Below are positions 16,717-24,714 of a stretch of DNA of 64,000 nt, one piece after another; position 1 is the first letter of the stretch, and each line of letters starts with the position of its first letter. The DNA is taken from contig CAKSHM010000003.1 in NCBI GenBank assembly GCA_934457415.1, positions 177,585 to 241,584 of the forward strand. The letters are read 5' to 3'. The position numbers and the translations under genes are program-made. This stretch comes from an uncultured Eubacteriales bacterium (GTDB lineage Bacteria > Bacillota > Clostridia > Oscillospirales > Acutalibacteraceae). The notes beneath the pieces were generated by a model, which was given only the letters and a program-made list of their open reading frames with translations, did no database searches and had not been told where the DNA came from.

Positions 16717-17519
16717 CTTACCTCCTTTTTGGTCTTTGAAACATAGGAATATGTTCCGCTGGTGTGAGCTAAGGTATCGGTAGTTGCGACATCAAAGTTG
16801 GCGGGTCCGTCCATCTTTTTCTCCCAAAGTCTCAAAAGAAGCGAGCAGATAACAGTCATTATAAGATAAATAGTAAGGGTTATAACCGCCGACGGGAAAT
16901 AGACATACTTTGCTCCGACAATTGCCTTGTGCGCCGCGAAAAGCTCCGCATATCCGATAACGAACATTACCGAGGTGTCCTTGATATTGATAATAAGGTT
17001 GTTTCCTATCTGAGGGATAATATTTCGGATAGTCTGAGGAAGAATTACATAAAGCATAGTCTTGAAATGGTTCATTCCGATAGACTTTGCACCCTCGGTC
17101 TGACCGATATCAATCGACATAATTCCTCCGCGGACGGTTTCCGCCATATAAGCGCCTGTATTTATAGATACAACGATATATGCCGCTAAGGTAACCTCAA
17201 GGTTTATAGCGCCGTCGGTAAAATAAGGCAGGGCATAGAAGATGAATATTGCCTGAATAATCATCGGTGTTCCTCTGAACACCTCAACATAAATTCTTAC
17301 TATTGCCTTTACGATACCGAGCAGAATTTTCTTTACGATATTATCCTTCTTGCCTACCGGAATAGTCTGAACTATTCCGCAGGCAAGACCTATTATACAG
17401 CCGATTGCGGTTGCAACCAGTGCTAATTCTATTGTTTTAAGGGCGCCGTTTAAATACTGGGAAGAGCTGCCCGTCCAGCATTCAACTATATCCGTCCAAA
17501 GCTCGGAAAGCTTATTCAT
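16713..17519 (-). CDS. Amino-acid ABC transporter, permease
   Basis: Inner-membrane subunit of the importer, 268 aa, with five or six hydrophobic segments (about 25-50, 68-85, 92-120, 160-190, 205-230). The EAA loop that docks the ATPase appears as GAKSIGMNHFKTMLYVILPQ near residue 150-170. This is the His/Glu/Gln/Arg TM1 family; one permease gene implies a homodimer. It follows the binding-protein gene by 30 bases and is coupled to the ATPase gene. A 25-residue hydrophilic C-terminal tail (FDVATTDTLAHTSG..) is longer than usual. Confidence 0.93.
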   Translation of the reverse strand: MNKLSELWTDIVECWTGSSSQYLNGALKTIELALVATAIGCIIGLACGIVQTIPVGKKDNIVKKILLGIVKAIVRIYVEVFRGTPMIIQAIFIFYALPYFTDGAINLEVTLAAYIVVSINTGAYMAETVRGGIMSIDIGQTEGAKSIGMNHFKTMLYVILPQTIRNIIPQIGNNLIINIKDTSVMFVIGYAELFAAHKAIVGAKYVYFPSAVITLTIYLIMTVICSLLLRLWEKKMDGPANFDVATTDTLAHTSGTYSYVSKTKKEVR

Positions 17520-17549
17520 AAATGATTCTCCTGTAAATTACTGAGCAAA

Positions 17550-18395
17550 TTATTTCTCGGCAAGAGGCTGAATTTTTGTAGCCTCAGCCATGATACCATT
17601 GAAATCATCGGCAGTCATTGTCTTTAAAACACTGTCGATTTTATCCTTAAGCACAGTGTTGCCTTTTTTTACGGAAACGCCGATATTGATATCGCCTTCG
17701 TCGACATCAAAAGCATCGTCCTCAAGGTCAAGAATCTTAAGGTCGGGATATGCGATAAGAGCGCCCTGAGCCGTAGGCATATCGGTGCAGATAAAGTCAA
17801 CTGCGCCGGTTTCGAGAGCCATAAGCATAGCCGGAGCGGTTTCGGAAGCGGTCTGAATTTTTGCGCCCTTTATCTGCGGAAGGCAGGTATCATACCAGAT
17901 AGTTCCGAGCTGAGAGGTACATTTGCCGCCCGAAAGGTCTGAAAGCTTTGTTGCGGAAGCAAACTCACTGTTCTGTTTTGCCATGCAGACTATGCTCGCA
18001 TATATATAAGGTCCCGCAAAATCAACCTGCTTCATTCTTTCTTCCGTCATTGACTGTCCTGCTATTACAGCATCAACCTTGCCGGTCTGAACAGCGGGAA
18101 CCAGAGAATCCCAATCAAGACGGACAACTTCAAGCTTCCAATTGTTTGCATCACAGATTTTCTTTGCCATCATGATATCGTAACCGTTGGCATATTCCTT
18201 TGAGTCCTTAATCGGAACGGCGCCGTTTGAATCGTCAGCCTGAGTCCAGTTATAAGGAGCATAGGCACATTCCATTGCGATTGTCAGAACACCGTCCTCA
18301 ACACCGCTTTCTGCCTTTTTGCTTTTGCTGCCGCATGCGGTCATGGTGCATGCCGTTAAAACAACAGCTGTTAAAATTGCAAGTAATCTTTTCAT
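17550..18395 (-). CDS. Amino-acid ABC transporter, substrate-binding lipoprotein
   Basis: Membrane-tethered solute receptor, 281 aa, SBP_bac_3 family. The signal peptide ends in tandem candidate lipoboxes, VLTAC16 and MTAC21; C21 followed by GSKSKK is the more usual mature start. The binding fold carries YAPYNW, NGYDIMMAKKIC, WDSLVPAVQTGKVDAVIAG and MTEERMKQVDFAGPY, typical of lysine/arginine/ornithine and glutamine receptors. It is the first gene behind the lysine riboswitch at 18500-18705, which gives the best clue to the ligand. Confidence 0.93.
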   Translation of the reverse strand: MKRLLAILTAVVLTACTMTACGSKSKKAESGVEDGVLTIAMECAYAPYNWTQADDSNGAVPIKDSKEYANGYDIMMAKKICDANNWKLEVVRLDWDSLVPAVQTGKVDAVIAGQSMTEERMKQVDFAGPYIYASIVCMAKQNSEFASATKLSDLSGGKCTSQLGTIWYDTCLPQIKGAKIQTASETAPAMLMALETGAVDFICTDMPTAQGALIAYPDLKILDLEDDAFDVDEGDINIGVSVKKGNTVLKDKIDSVLKTMTADDFNGIMAEATKIQPLAEK

Positions 18396-18439
18396 TTTCT
18401 TTTCCTCCGATTTTATTGAAATTTTATTATCGCTTGCAT

Positions 18440-18479
18440 AAAATAAAAAGAACGGTCAAAACCGAATGCTTTGACCGTT
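18440..18479 (-). terminator. Riboswitch expression platform terminator
   Basis: Minus-strand hairpin with arms AACGGTCAAA and TTTGACCGTT (18479-18470 and 18460-18451) followed by CTTTTTATTTT. It lies between the lysine aptamer and the binding-protein ATG, so the aptamer would govern read-through. Confidence 0.85.
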
Positions 18480-18499
18480 TTCATAAACTCAAAAACTAT

Positions 18500-18705
18500 G
18501 AATACGACTGTAGCACTCCGCAAAAGTGTTGCGACAGTAGCAAAGATATTGTCTTTACTCCCAACCGACCGTTTCTCAACAAACGCTCGGTTTCGGCAAA
18601 AGTACCTTTCATTTCGCTTTTATCGGCAATTGAGTGCCAAAAGCTGATTACTTTTTACTTTTGCGCCTCTAACAATTCGTTATCGACTATTCAATTTACT
18701 TTATG
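18500..18705 (-). ncRNA. Lysine riboswitch (L-box) aptamer
   Basis: On the minus strand the leader contains the conserved L-box landmarks in order: AGAGGCGC, AGTAATCAGC, TTTGCCGAAA, GGTCGGTTGGGAG, CTACTGTC and GCGGAGTGCTAC. These match AGAGGUGC, GCCGAA, CUGG-GG, CUGUC and GGAG-GCUA of the lysC-type aptamer. A transcription terminator follows, so lysine binding should switch the downstream transporter off. Assignment rests on reading the motif order, not on a covariance model. The promoter is just upstream. Confidence 0.85.
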
Positions 18706-18710
18706 AGCAC

Positions 18711-18738
18711 ATTATACTCTCTTTTTTTTCAAAATCAA
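18711..18738 (-). promoter_or_regulatory. Promoter of the lysine-riboswitch ABC operon
   Basis: Minus-strand -35 TTGATT (18738-18733), 16-base A-rich spacer, -10 TATAAT (18716-18711). Transcription would begin just ahead of the L-box P1 stem. Confidence 0.7.
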
Positions 18739-18818
18739 GAGTTTTTTTGATTTTCTGTATTTCTGTTCAAATAAAAAACGGGCTGTTTTTTATTTTTTGT
18801 GCAACCTCAACAGCAAAA

Positions 18819-19382
18819 TCAAGCTTTTTTCTTCTTTTTAACTAAAACAGAAATAACGATTACCGCAAGAACAACCGCAATTAAAGCCGCAACCCCCGCC
18901 CATCCGAGCAATGCTACGATTTTACTTCCGAGCGACATTATGATCCCCGCAAGGACAACACCCAAAGAAACGGCAGTAATACTTGTTTTAAAATCAAGAT
19001 TCAAAAAGCTTGCCGCAAGTGTACCCGTCCAAGCACCGGTTCCGGGCAGCGGAATTCCTACGAATATCAGAAGCGCCCAGAATATTCCTCTGTTTCCTGC
19101 GGACGCCTTGATTTTTTTACCGCCCTTATCGCCCTTTTCAATGCACCATGTAAAAAATCCGCCTATAACCTTTTTGTCCTTGCCCCACTCCAAAACCTTT
19201 CTTGCAAAAAGATATATCACGGGAACCGGAAGCAGATTTCCGATAATCGCGACAGGATAATATAAAAATATATTGAGCTTTAAAGATTCCGCAATCGGGA
19301 TAGCTCCGCGAAGCTCGACTATAGGTACCATTGACACAAGAAAAGTAATAAGATATTTTACTGCAACGGGTAAGCCGGACAT
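18819..19382 (-). CDS. Small multidrug export-like membrane protein (COG2426)
   Basis: 187 aa hydrophobic protein of the Sm_multidrug_ex family, whose name rests on weak functional evidence. Recognised by MVPIVELRGAIPIAE near residue 18-32 and IPLPGTGAWTGTLAASFL near 109-126, with four or five membrane spans and a lysine-rich end (VKKKKKA). Gap to the riboswitch promoter downstream is about 80 bases with an A/T-rich weak stem. No transporter partner is adjacent. Transport of drugs should not be assumed. Confidence 0.75.
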   Translation of the reverse strand: MSGLPVAVKYLITFLVSMVPIVELRGAIPIAESLKLNIFLYYPVAIIGNLLPVPVIYLFARKVLEWGKDKKVIGGFFTWCIEKGDKGGKKIKASAGNRGIFWALLIFVGIPLPGTGAWTGTLAASFLNLDFKTSITAVSLGVVLAGIIMSLGSKIVALLGWAGVAALIAVVLAVIVISVLVKKKKKA

Positions 19383-19407
19383 TAAATAAACCTCTCTTTT
19401 TGTGGAA

Positions 19408-19508
19408 AGCGATAATAAATCCGAGCCCGTTTTCAGGCGGCAGATTTATCGCATAGCCATGTTAAAATACTCGTTAATCCTACAAGTGCGACAGGACTTG
19501 AACCTGTA
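19408..19508. repeat. Small intergenic repeat with tRNA T-arm-like piece
   Basis: Between two minus-strand genes. It holds an imperfect inverted repeat GCGATAATAAATC..GATTTATCGC (19408-19452), the word TGTTAAAATACTCGTTAATC (from 19460), found again at about 34750, and GCGACAGGACTTGAACCTGT (19488-19507), which on the minus strand reads like a tRNA T-arm. The words AATCCGA and TTTCAGGC recur in the pyrR leader at 60008. A full tRNA cloverleaf cannot be built. Confidence 0.5.
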
Positions 19509-19511
19509 ACA

Positions 19512-20699
19512 CTAAACAGATGAAGAGCTCGATGTAAATATTTCCTTTATATAACTCATAACATCCTGATTTCTCGCGGCAGGAATGCCGATTAAAAGCA
19601 CTGCGGTCATAGCAAGACAAATTATAAGTATAACGCAGATAACAAGTATCGTTACATTTATTCCCTTTGAGTTTTTTAAAGGCTCGTCGGAGCGTTCCTC
19701 CGAAACGGGGAAATCGGGCTTAACGGCAAATGTGCTTTTTTCTTTTTTTGCCGTTTCGCAAGTATTGGAAATTTCGGGGACGAAATCGTTTCTCTCGTCT
19801 CCCGTGATAAAGCCGGTACCGTTTTCTGCGGCGCCCAAACTGAAATCCAAGGGGGCAGTCGGCTCGGGGTCCATTATAAATTCTATTTCACCCTTAGGTC
19901 TTACAGAACCGCTTTGCTTTTGAGGTTCCGATTTTTCGGATTCTTTTATTTCAGGCTCCTGCTTTTCGGCAGGCTGTTCAATTACCGCTTCGGCGGCTGT
20001 TTCCTCTCCGGTTCCGTTGTTTTCGGGCTCCTCAGGTTTTAAGAATGTTTCCCCGTTTTCAAAGATAGGCAGGGTTTCCTGCACCGCGTCAGCTTCATCT
20101 ATGCCTTCATTTTGCTCAGATGCGGTTTCCTGAACATTTGCGGATTCCTCGTTCTCGTCAGCGGAAAGCTGCTCGGTTATTTCCTCCGCAAGCCTTTCCT
20201 CCTCGGTTTTTGAAGTGTGAGAGCTCTCGTTCTGCGAAGAGACGCTCAAATCCGCAATATAAGGATGGATAAGATTTTTCATAAGATCTTTTCTTATCGC
20301 CTTATCCTCTGTCAGCAATATTATTGACTGCGGTCCGCTTTCTATAACACATCCTCCGAAAACACTCTCAGAGGTTACGAGCGGCAGTGAGCCTTCGATA
20401 ATTTCTATATTTTCCGAAGAAGAAATTCCGAAAGCCGCATTGTCGGTTTTTGAAAGAGGCGCATTTATGGCCGTCGCGACCGTTTTTATTATACTGTTTT
20501 CCCCTGTTATCGGACCGCAGGCGATTATGACCCTGCTCCGGCTTACGGCAGTCGCAAGATTTTCGACAAAGCGCTTTACCGTACCGTCTCCCTTTTCGGT
20601 AAGCAGTCTCATTCTGCAGCAGCCGCAGAGATTAAATTCCATTTCAAAATCCGAGGCCTTGGAAAAATAAACTACATCCACCTTAACATTCTGTAACAT
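19512..20699 (-). CDS. Acidic tail-anchored protein with possible MoaB/CinA-like N-domain
   Basis: 395 aa of unknown function. Residues 1-150 look like an alpha/beta domain: TVKRFVENLATAVSRSRVIIACG followed in the next turn by PITGENSIIKTVATAIN, reminiscent of molybdopterin-binding (MoaB/CinA N-terminal) folds, though this is weak. Residues about 155-335 are acidic, low-complexity and probably disordered (many Glu, Ser, Pro). A single membrane helix lies at about 347-375, leaving a short serine-ended tail (IFTSSSSSV) outside. It is the last gene of iscS-thiI-pseudosortase, 15 bases behind the sortase-like gene. A CGCCRM cysteine pair sits near residue 25. No firm family recognised. Confidence 0.7.
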   Translation of the reverse strand: MLQNVKVDVVYFSKASDFEMEFNLCGCCRMRLLTEKGDGTVKRFVENLATAVSRSRVIIACGPITGENSIIKTVATAINAPLSKTDNAAFGISSSENIEIIEGSLPLVTSESVFGGCVIESGPQSIILLTEDKAIRKDLMKNLIHPYIADLSVSSQNESSHTSKTEEERLAEEITEQLSADENEESANVQETASEQNEGIDEADAVQETLPIFENGETFLKPEEPENNGTGEETAAEAVIEQPAEKQEPEIKESEKSEPQKQSGSVRPKGEIEFIMDPEPTAPLDFSLGAAENGTGFITGDERNDFVPEISNTCETAKKEKSTFAVKPDFPVSEERSDEPLKNSKGINVTILVICVILIICLAMTAVLLIGIPAARNQDVMSYIKEIFTSSSSSV

Positions 20700-20714
20700 T
20701 TCCGTTTCATCCTT

Positions 20715-21557
20715 TTACTTGTGCGACTCATACCACTTATACGGATAAACCGCATTCGGGTTGGTGCTTATTTTATGCGAGGAGTATTCCTTTATCTGTG
20801 CCGTATTGACTCTTTTGGCGGTTATCGCAAGGCCTGCGCTGTCAAAATCGTCAAGCTCGGTTATAAGGGTTAAAAATCTGTCTCCCGAATTAACTCTTAC
20901 CGAGGTATTTATAAAGCTTCTTGAGGAAATATTTTTTTGCCAATCGGAAAACGAACCGTCCTCAAACGTGCTTTTTGTCGGGTCAGTCTCATCTGTATTA
21001 AAATCAAACATATAAACCGCAAACACATAATATTTATATATACCGTGCTCGGTAGTCAGAGTTATAACCGAATTCCGTTCGCAGTATTTAGAGTTTTTGA
21101 ATTTAATAAGACTGCCGAACATTGAGCCGTCGGACAGACTGTTTCCTTTTATAACTAAATTTTTATCGACGGAATAAGGAGAAATATCCTCACCCGAAAG
21201 AAAATGAAGCGCTCCGTAACGGCTCATCTTTTTAAACATATCGTGATTATCATAAAAGCCGTCGGTCTGTGAAAGGTAAACAGGATTGCTGACCGATTTA
21301 TCGGCGAATTCGATCCATGCGGTAAAGTCCCCGTTTGAGGACCTCAGGACTTCAAATTTATCGTTAGCCGAGGTTCCCTTTTTATTCCAGATTTTTCTCG
21401 CATAAGAAACATTGCTTATCTGCTTATGGGCAGTCATGAAATAAGAAGAAAAATAAACTCCCGAAATCAAGACTGCTGCCGCGAAAACGGCGCTTGCGGA
21501 CTTAAGCGCAATTTTCATATCGATTTTTAAAAATATGTTTTTTATTGCGCTTTTCAC
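20715..21557 (-). CDS. Sortase B-like protein lacking the catalytic triad
   Basis: 280 aa with an N-terminal membrane anchor (about 19-40) and a class B sortase fold: FTAWIEFADKSVSNPVYLSQTDGFY split as FTAWIEF and NPVYLSQ, then LVIKGNSLSDGSMFGSLIKF shortened to GNSLSDGSMFG, YYVFAVY, and RFLTLITELDDFDSAGL. In active SrtB these read GHN.xDGSMF, TLSTC and an Arg about ten residues later. Here the His is N139, the Cys is E234 and the Arg is G242, so transpeptidation is not expected. The frame is intact with a normal ribosome site, so it looks like a pseudoenzyme, not a decaying gene. Co-transcribed with thiI upstream and the tail-anchored protein downstream. Confidence 0.82.
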   Translation of the reverse strand: MKSAIKNIFLKIDMKIALKSASAVFAAAVLISGVYFSSYFMTAHKQISNVSYARKIWNKKGTSANDKFEVLRSSNGDFTAWIEFADKSVSNPVYLSQTDGFYDNHDMFKKMSRYGALHFLSGEDISPYSVDKNLVIKGNSLSDGSMFGSLIKFKNSKYCERNSVITLTTEHGIYKYYVFAVYMFDFNTDETDPTKSTFEDGSFSDWQKNISSRSFINTSVRVNSGDRFLTLITELDDFDSAGLAITAKRVNTAQIKEYSSHKISTNPNAVYPYKWYESHK

Positions 21558-21572
21558 CGCTTTTTACTCCTT

Positions 21573-22742
21573 TTAGTTTATATAGGAAAACTCTGTTCCC
21601 TTAACAGCTTTTTCAACAAGCCCTTCAATATCGAGATTTTTCTCCGCCGCCTCGCACTGACCTGCCTTGGGTCTCGTATGTGGGTGCTTCGGGGTAAATA
21701 CCGTACAGCAGTCCTCATAGGGCAAAATCGAAGTCTCAAAAGCGTCTATCTTTTTTGATATTGTTATAATCTCTTCCTTGTCCATACCTATAAGCGGACG
21801 CATGACCGGCATTGTACAGACACCGTCGGTAGCGGCAAGGGCAGGAAGCGTCTGGCTTGCGACCTGACCCAGACTTTCACCCGTTATAAGTCCCAGACAC
21901 TCATCATTTTGAGCTATGATACAAGAAATTCTCATCATCATTCTCCGCATTATAAGGGTGAAATAATCCTCGGGGCATTTTTTGCCGATTTCCTCCTGAA
22001 TTTCCGTAAACGGAACTACGGCGAGTCTTATGGTTCCGCTGTAAACCGCAACCTTAGAAAGCAAATCCCTTACCTTTTGCTCGGCTCTTGGACTTGTATA
22101 AGGAGGGCTTGCGAAATGAATTGCGTTAAGAATAAGTCCGCGTTTAGCCATAAGATAAGCAGCGACGGGGCTGTCTATTCCGCCTGAAATAAGAACCGCC
22201 GCTCTGCCCGAGGTTCCCACGGGCAATCCGCCGGCGCCCTTTATCTGACCTGCTCTTATATATGCGCCGAAATCCCTTATTTCGACAGTTATAACAACAT
22301 CGGGGTTATGAACGTCAACCTTTAAATGACGGAAATTTTTAAGCAATATTCCGCCCAGCTCGCGGCTGATTTCGGGTGAGGTGAGAGGAAATGATTTATC
22401 CGCTCTTTTTGCCTCGACCTTAAAGGTTTTGACAGAATTTAAGGTTTCCTTAAGGTAAACAGGCGCTTTACCGAAAATATCCTCTGCGTTTTTTTCACAC
22501 ACGCAGGCTCTCGAAAATCCGGCTATACCGAAAACGGTTGCCATTCTTTTGAGTGCCTCCCCGAAATCGAAATCCTCGCTTTCCGGGATTATATAAATGG
22601 TTGACTGCGCTTTTTTAACCCGAAATTCACCCAGCGGCTTTAAGCGGCGCTTGATGTTTCTTATCATTCTGTCCTCAAAATTCTGGCGGTTAAGCCCCTT
22701 TAAGGAAAGTTCTCCGTCCTTTATAAGAATAATTTCTTTCAT
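21573..22742 (-). CDS. thiI: tRNA 4-thiouridine synthase ThiI (no rhodanese domain)
   Basis: Adenylates U8 of tRNA and replaces oxygen with sulfur; can also feed thiamine synthesis. 389 aa: NFLD/THUMP region (about 60-165) and the PP-loop ATPase with VLISGGIDSPVAAYLMAKRG. The C-terminal rhodanese domain of E. coli ThiI is missing, as in Bacillus, where sulfur comes from the partner cysteine desulfurase. The gene overlaps that partner (TAATG at 22742), which fits a dedicated pair. A CxxxxxxxHPHTRPKAGQC-like segment (CCTVFTPKHPHTRP) is conserved near the end. Confidence 0.95.
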   Translation of the reverse strand: MKEIILIKDGELSLKGLNRQNFEDRMIRNIKRRLKPLGEFRVKKAQSTIYIIPESEDFDFGEALKRMATVFGIAGFSRACVCEKNAEDIFGKAPVYLKETLNSVKTFKVEAKRADKSFPLTSPEISRELGGILLKNFRHLKVDVHNPDVVITVEIRDFGAYIRAGQIKGAGGLPVGTSGRAAVLISGGIDSPVAAYLMAKRGLILNAIHFASPPYTSPRAEQKVRDLLSKVAVYSGTIRLAVVPFTEIQEEIGKKCPEDYFTLIMRRMMMRISCIIAQNDECLGLITGESLGQVASQTLPALAATDGVCTMPVMRPLIGMDKEEIITISKKIDAFETSILPYEDCCTVFTPKHPHTRPKAGQCEAAEKNLDIEGLVEKAVKGTEFSYIN

Positions 22743-23875
22743 TATTTTACAGACCTTCTTAATTTACTTACTGCCTCTTTTAAAGCGCCTATCAGCAAAT
22801 CGACATCTTCTTTCGAAGAATATTTGGAAAAGCTGATTCTAAGGGCGCTGTCAATCTCATACTTACTCAGTCCCTGTAAGGTAAGTACCTTGCTTACCTC
22901 GCCTTTAGAGCATGCGCTGCCCGACGAAACATAAATTTCCTTTGCCTCGAGAAAATGGAGCAGGGTTTCCGAGCGGTATCCCAAAACCGAGATATTAAGT
23001 ATATAGGGTAACGAAAAATCATTTGAATTTATCTTTATATTGCCGATTTTAAGCAGTTGCTCTTTTGCATAACTTCGAAGCTCATAAAGCCTTTCAAGAG
23101 TGCTTTTAAAATCAGGTATTTCGCTTAAAGCGCCGCCTAAACCCGCTATAAGCGGAACGCTTTCGGTGCCCGAGCGCATTCCTCTTTCCTGCCCTCCGCC
23201 GGCAAGCAGGGGTCTTATATTTATGCCCTTTCTTATATACATTGCTCCTATTCCTTTCGGAGCATGGAACTTATGCCCGCTTAACGTCAGCATATCAACG
23301 CCTAATTTTTTAACGCTGACCGGCATTTTGCCGAATGCCTGAACCGCGTCGCAGTGAATAATCGTATTTGGATTTTTTCTTTTAACAAGGCTTACCGTTT
23401 CTTTTACCGGCATAACCGCGCCCGTTTCATTATTTACGAGCATCATTGACGCAAGAACCGTTTTTTCATCAACCGCCGACGCGAATTTTTCGGCGCTTAC
23501 CGTTCCGTCGCTTTCGGGAAGCACAAATTCAGCCTGTGAGCCCTCGCTTTCAAGTCTCTTAACGGTATTTAAAACAGAGGGGTGCTCAACCGCGGTCGTG
23601 ACAATTTTTCTGCCTATTCTTTTATTTCTTCTTACTGCTCCCTCAATGCAGGTGTTATTGCCCTCGGTTGCACAGGAAACAAAATATATTTCATCGGGTC
23701 TGCACTCCAAGAGATCCGCAAGTTTTTTTCTTACATCGTTCATTTTAAGCTCGGCGTTCATTCCGAGAATATGTAATGAAGAAGGATTGCCGAAATTTTC
23801 ATGCAGCGTACTGTTTATTTCCGATATTGCTTTTTCGCACGGCGCCGTCGTCGCGCTGTTATCAAGATATACCAT
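22742..23875 (-). CDS. Cysteine desulfurase (IscS/NifZ type, ThiI partner)
   Basis: PLP enzyme that releases sulfur from cysteine to an enzyme persulfide. 377 aa from ATG 23875, chosen because MVYLDNSATT is the family N-terminus and GGAGG precedes it; 24 more upstream codons are open but unsupported. EHPS carries the PLP-stacking His, LSGHKFHAPKG the Schiff-base K202, and SSGSACSKGE the persulfide Cys. The short active-site loop and the thiI overlap favour the Bacillus NifZ-like role in tRNA thiolation. It heads the operon behind a good promoter. Confidence 0.94.
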   Translation of the reverse strand: MVYLDNSATTAPCEKAISEINSTLHENFGNPSSLHILGMNAELKMNDVRKKLADLLECRPDEIYFVSCATEGNNTCIEGAVRRNKRIGRKIVTTAVEHPSVLNTVKRLESEGSQAEFVLPESDGTVSAEKFASAVDEKTVLASMMLVNNETGAVMPVKETVSLVKRKNPNTIIHCDAVQAFGKMPVSVKKLGVDMLTLSGHKFHAPKGIGAMYIRKGINIRPLLAGGGQERGMRSGTESVPLIAGLGGALSEIPDFKSTLERLYELRSYAKEQLLKIGNIKINSNDFSLPYILNISVLGYRSETLLHFLEAKEIYVSSGSACSKGEVSKVLTLQGLSKYEIDSALRISFSKYSSKEDVDLLIGALKEAVSKLRRSVK

Positions 23876-23918
23876 AAATTCCGGCCTCCGGTAAAATTGC
23901 TGACAGCATATATATTTT

Positions 23919-23947
23919 ATTATACAATATATACGAAGATTAAACAA
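23919..23947 (-). promoter_or_regulatory. Promoter of the iscS-thiI-pseudosortase operon
   Basis: Minus strand TTGTTT (23947-23942), 17-base spacer, TATAAT (23924-23919), about 45 bases ahead of the iscS start. Confidence 0.65.
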
Positions 23948-24006
23948 CTAAAATTTTTTGACTAATTTTTTTTGCGATTTTAGGCACTTTTTATTTAAAA
24001 TTTATC

Positions 24007-24035
24007 TTTACAATTTAAAAAATATGTGTTAGAAT
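24007..24035 (+). promoter_or_regulatory. Promoter of the SPKTG surface protein gene
   Basis: TTTACA (24007-24012), 17-base spacer, TAGAAT (24030-24035) with an extended -10 TG one base before it. A strong AGGAGG site (24063-24068) follows. It is divergent from the iscS promoter 60 bases away. Confidence 0.65.
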
Positions 24036-24076
24036 AATATTGTCTCAAAATATCAGCAATCAGGAGGTTATTGAGC

Positions 24077-24649
24077 ATGAAAAAAATTATTGCAACTATT
24101 CTCTGCTTAGTTTGCGCATTCTCACTCACTCTCGGTGTTTGTGCAGAAAAGAGCCCCGAGGCAACCGTTAAGTATGAAGTAACCCTTTTCAAGGGCACTC
24201 CTGTTGACGGAATTTCAAAAGCCGGCGAAGCTCAGATCGTTAATGAGGGCGGCATAGTAACAGCTAAGGCTATTGACAGCGAAGGAACTTTCAACAGCTG
24301 GACCATTTACAAGGCAGCTACCGCTACCGGCACTGCAGGAGCTAACGAAGGCGGTCTTATCACCCTTTCGGCTGCTGCTACTCCTCTCGCAAGCGTAACC
24401 GCTGCTGTTGAGGGAACAGATTATACAATCGTAAGCGGATCTCTCACTTCCGCTACTCTTTCAATCAAGCCCCTTACAAGTCTTATCATCTGCGCTAACT
24501 ACAACGGCCAGATTACAGACCCTGTAACAGGCGTTGCTAAGAAGTCCGATTCTCCGAAGACCGGTTATAACACCGCAATCGTATTTGCAGTTGTTATGCT
24601 CGGCGCTGCGGCAGTAACATTCGGCGCTAAAAAGCAGCTTTCTAAATAA
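24077..24649 (+). CDS. Secreted SPKTG-type cell-wall-anchored protein
   Basis: 190 aa surface protein of unknown function. Signal peptide 1-23 (cleavage near VCA-EK), a 135-residue Thr/Ala/Gly-rich, probably beta-structured domain with no lysine clusters, then a sorting signal: SPKTG (159-163), hydrophobic helix (about 166-183) and the positive tail KKQLSK. (S/P)PxTG motifs are substrates of class B sortases in some clostridia such as C. difficile. The start is ATG 24077 behind AGGAGG; a TTG at 24071 is too close to that site. Strong promoter, strong ribosome site and a good terminator suggest high expression. No other family recognised. Confidence 0.8.
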   Translation: MKKIIATILCLVCAFSLTLGVCAEKSPEATVKYEVTLFKGTPVDGISKAGEAQIVNEGGIVTAKAIDSEGTFNSWTIYKAATATGTAGANEGGLITLSAAATPLASVTAAVEGTDYTIVSGSLTSATLSIKPLTSLIICANYNGQITDPVTGVAKKSDSPKTGYNTAIVFAVVMLGAAAVTFGAKKQLSK

Positions 24650-24666
24650 TTCGAATAAGCAGAGAG

Positions 24667-24702
24667 AAAAGCGGAGGACTTAAAAGTCCTCCGCTTTTTA
24701 TT
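24667..24702 (+). terminator. Terminator of the SPKTG gene
   Basis: Perfect 15-bp stem, AAAAGCGGAGGACTT pairing with AAGTCCTCCGCTTTT, and a T-rich tail. Confidence 0.9.
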
Positions 24703-24714
24703 GTTTTTATAGTT

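Noticed and set aside
19488..19507. tRNA gene suggested by a T-arm-like sequence
   Set aside because: No acceptor, D or anticodon arm can be formed around it.
20715..21557. Active sortase B
   Set aside because: Catalytic His, Cys and Arg positions are Asn, Glu and Gly; kept as a pseudoenzyme.
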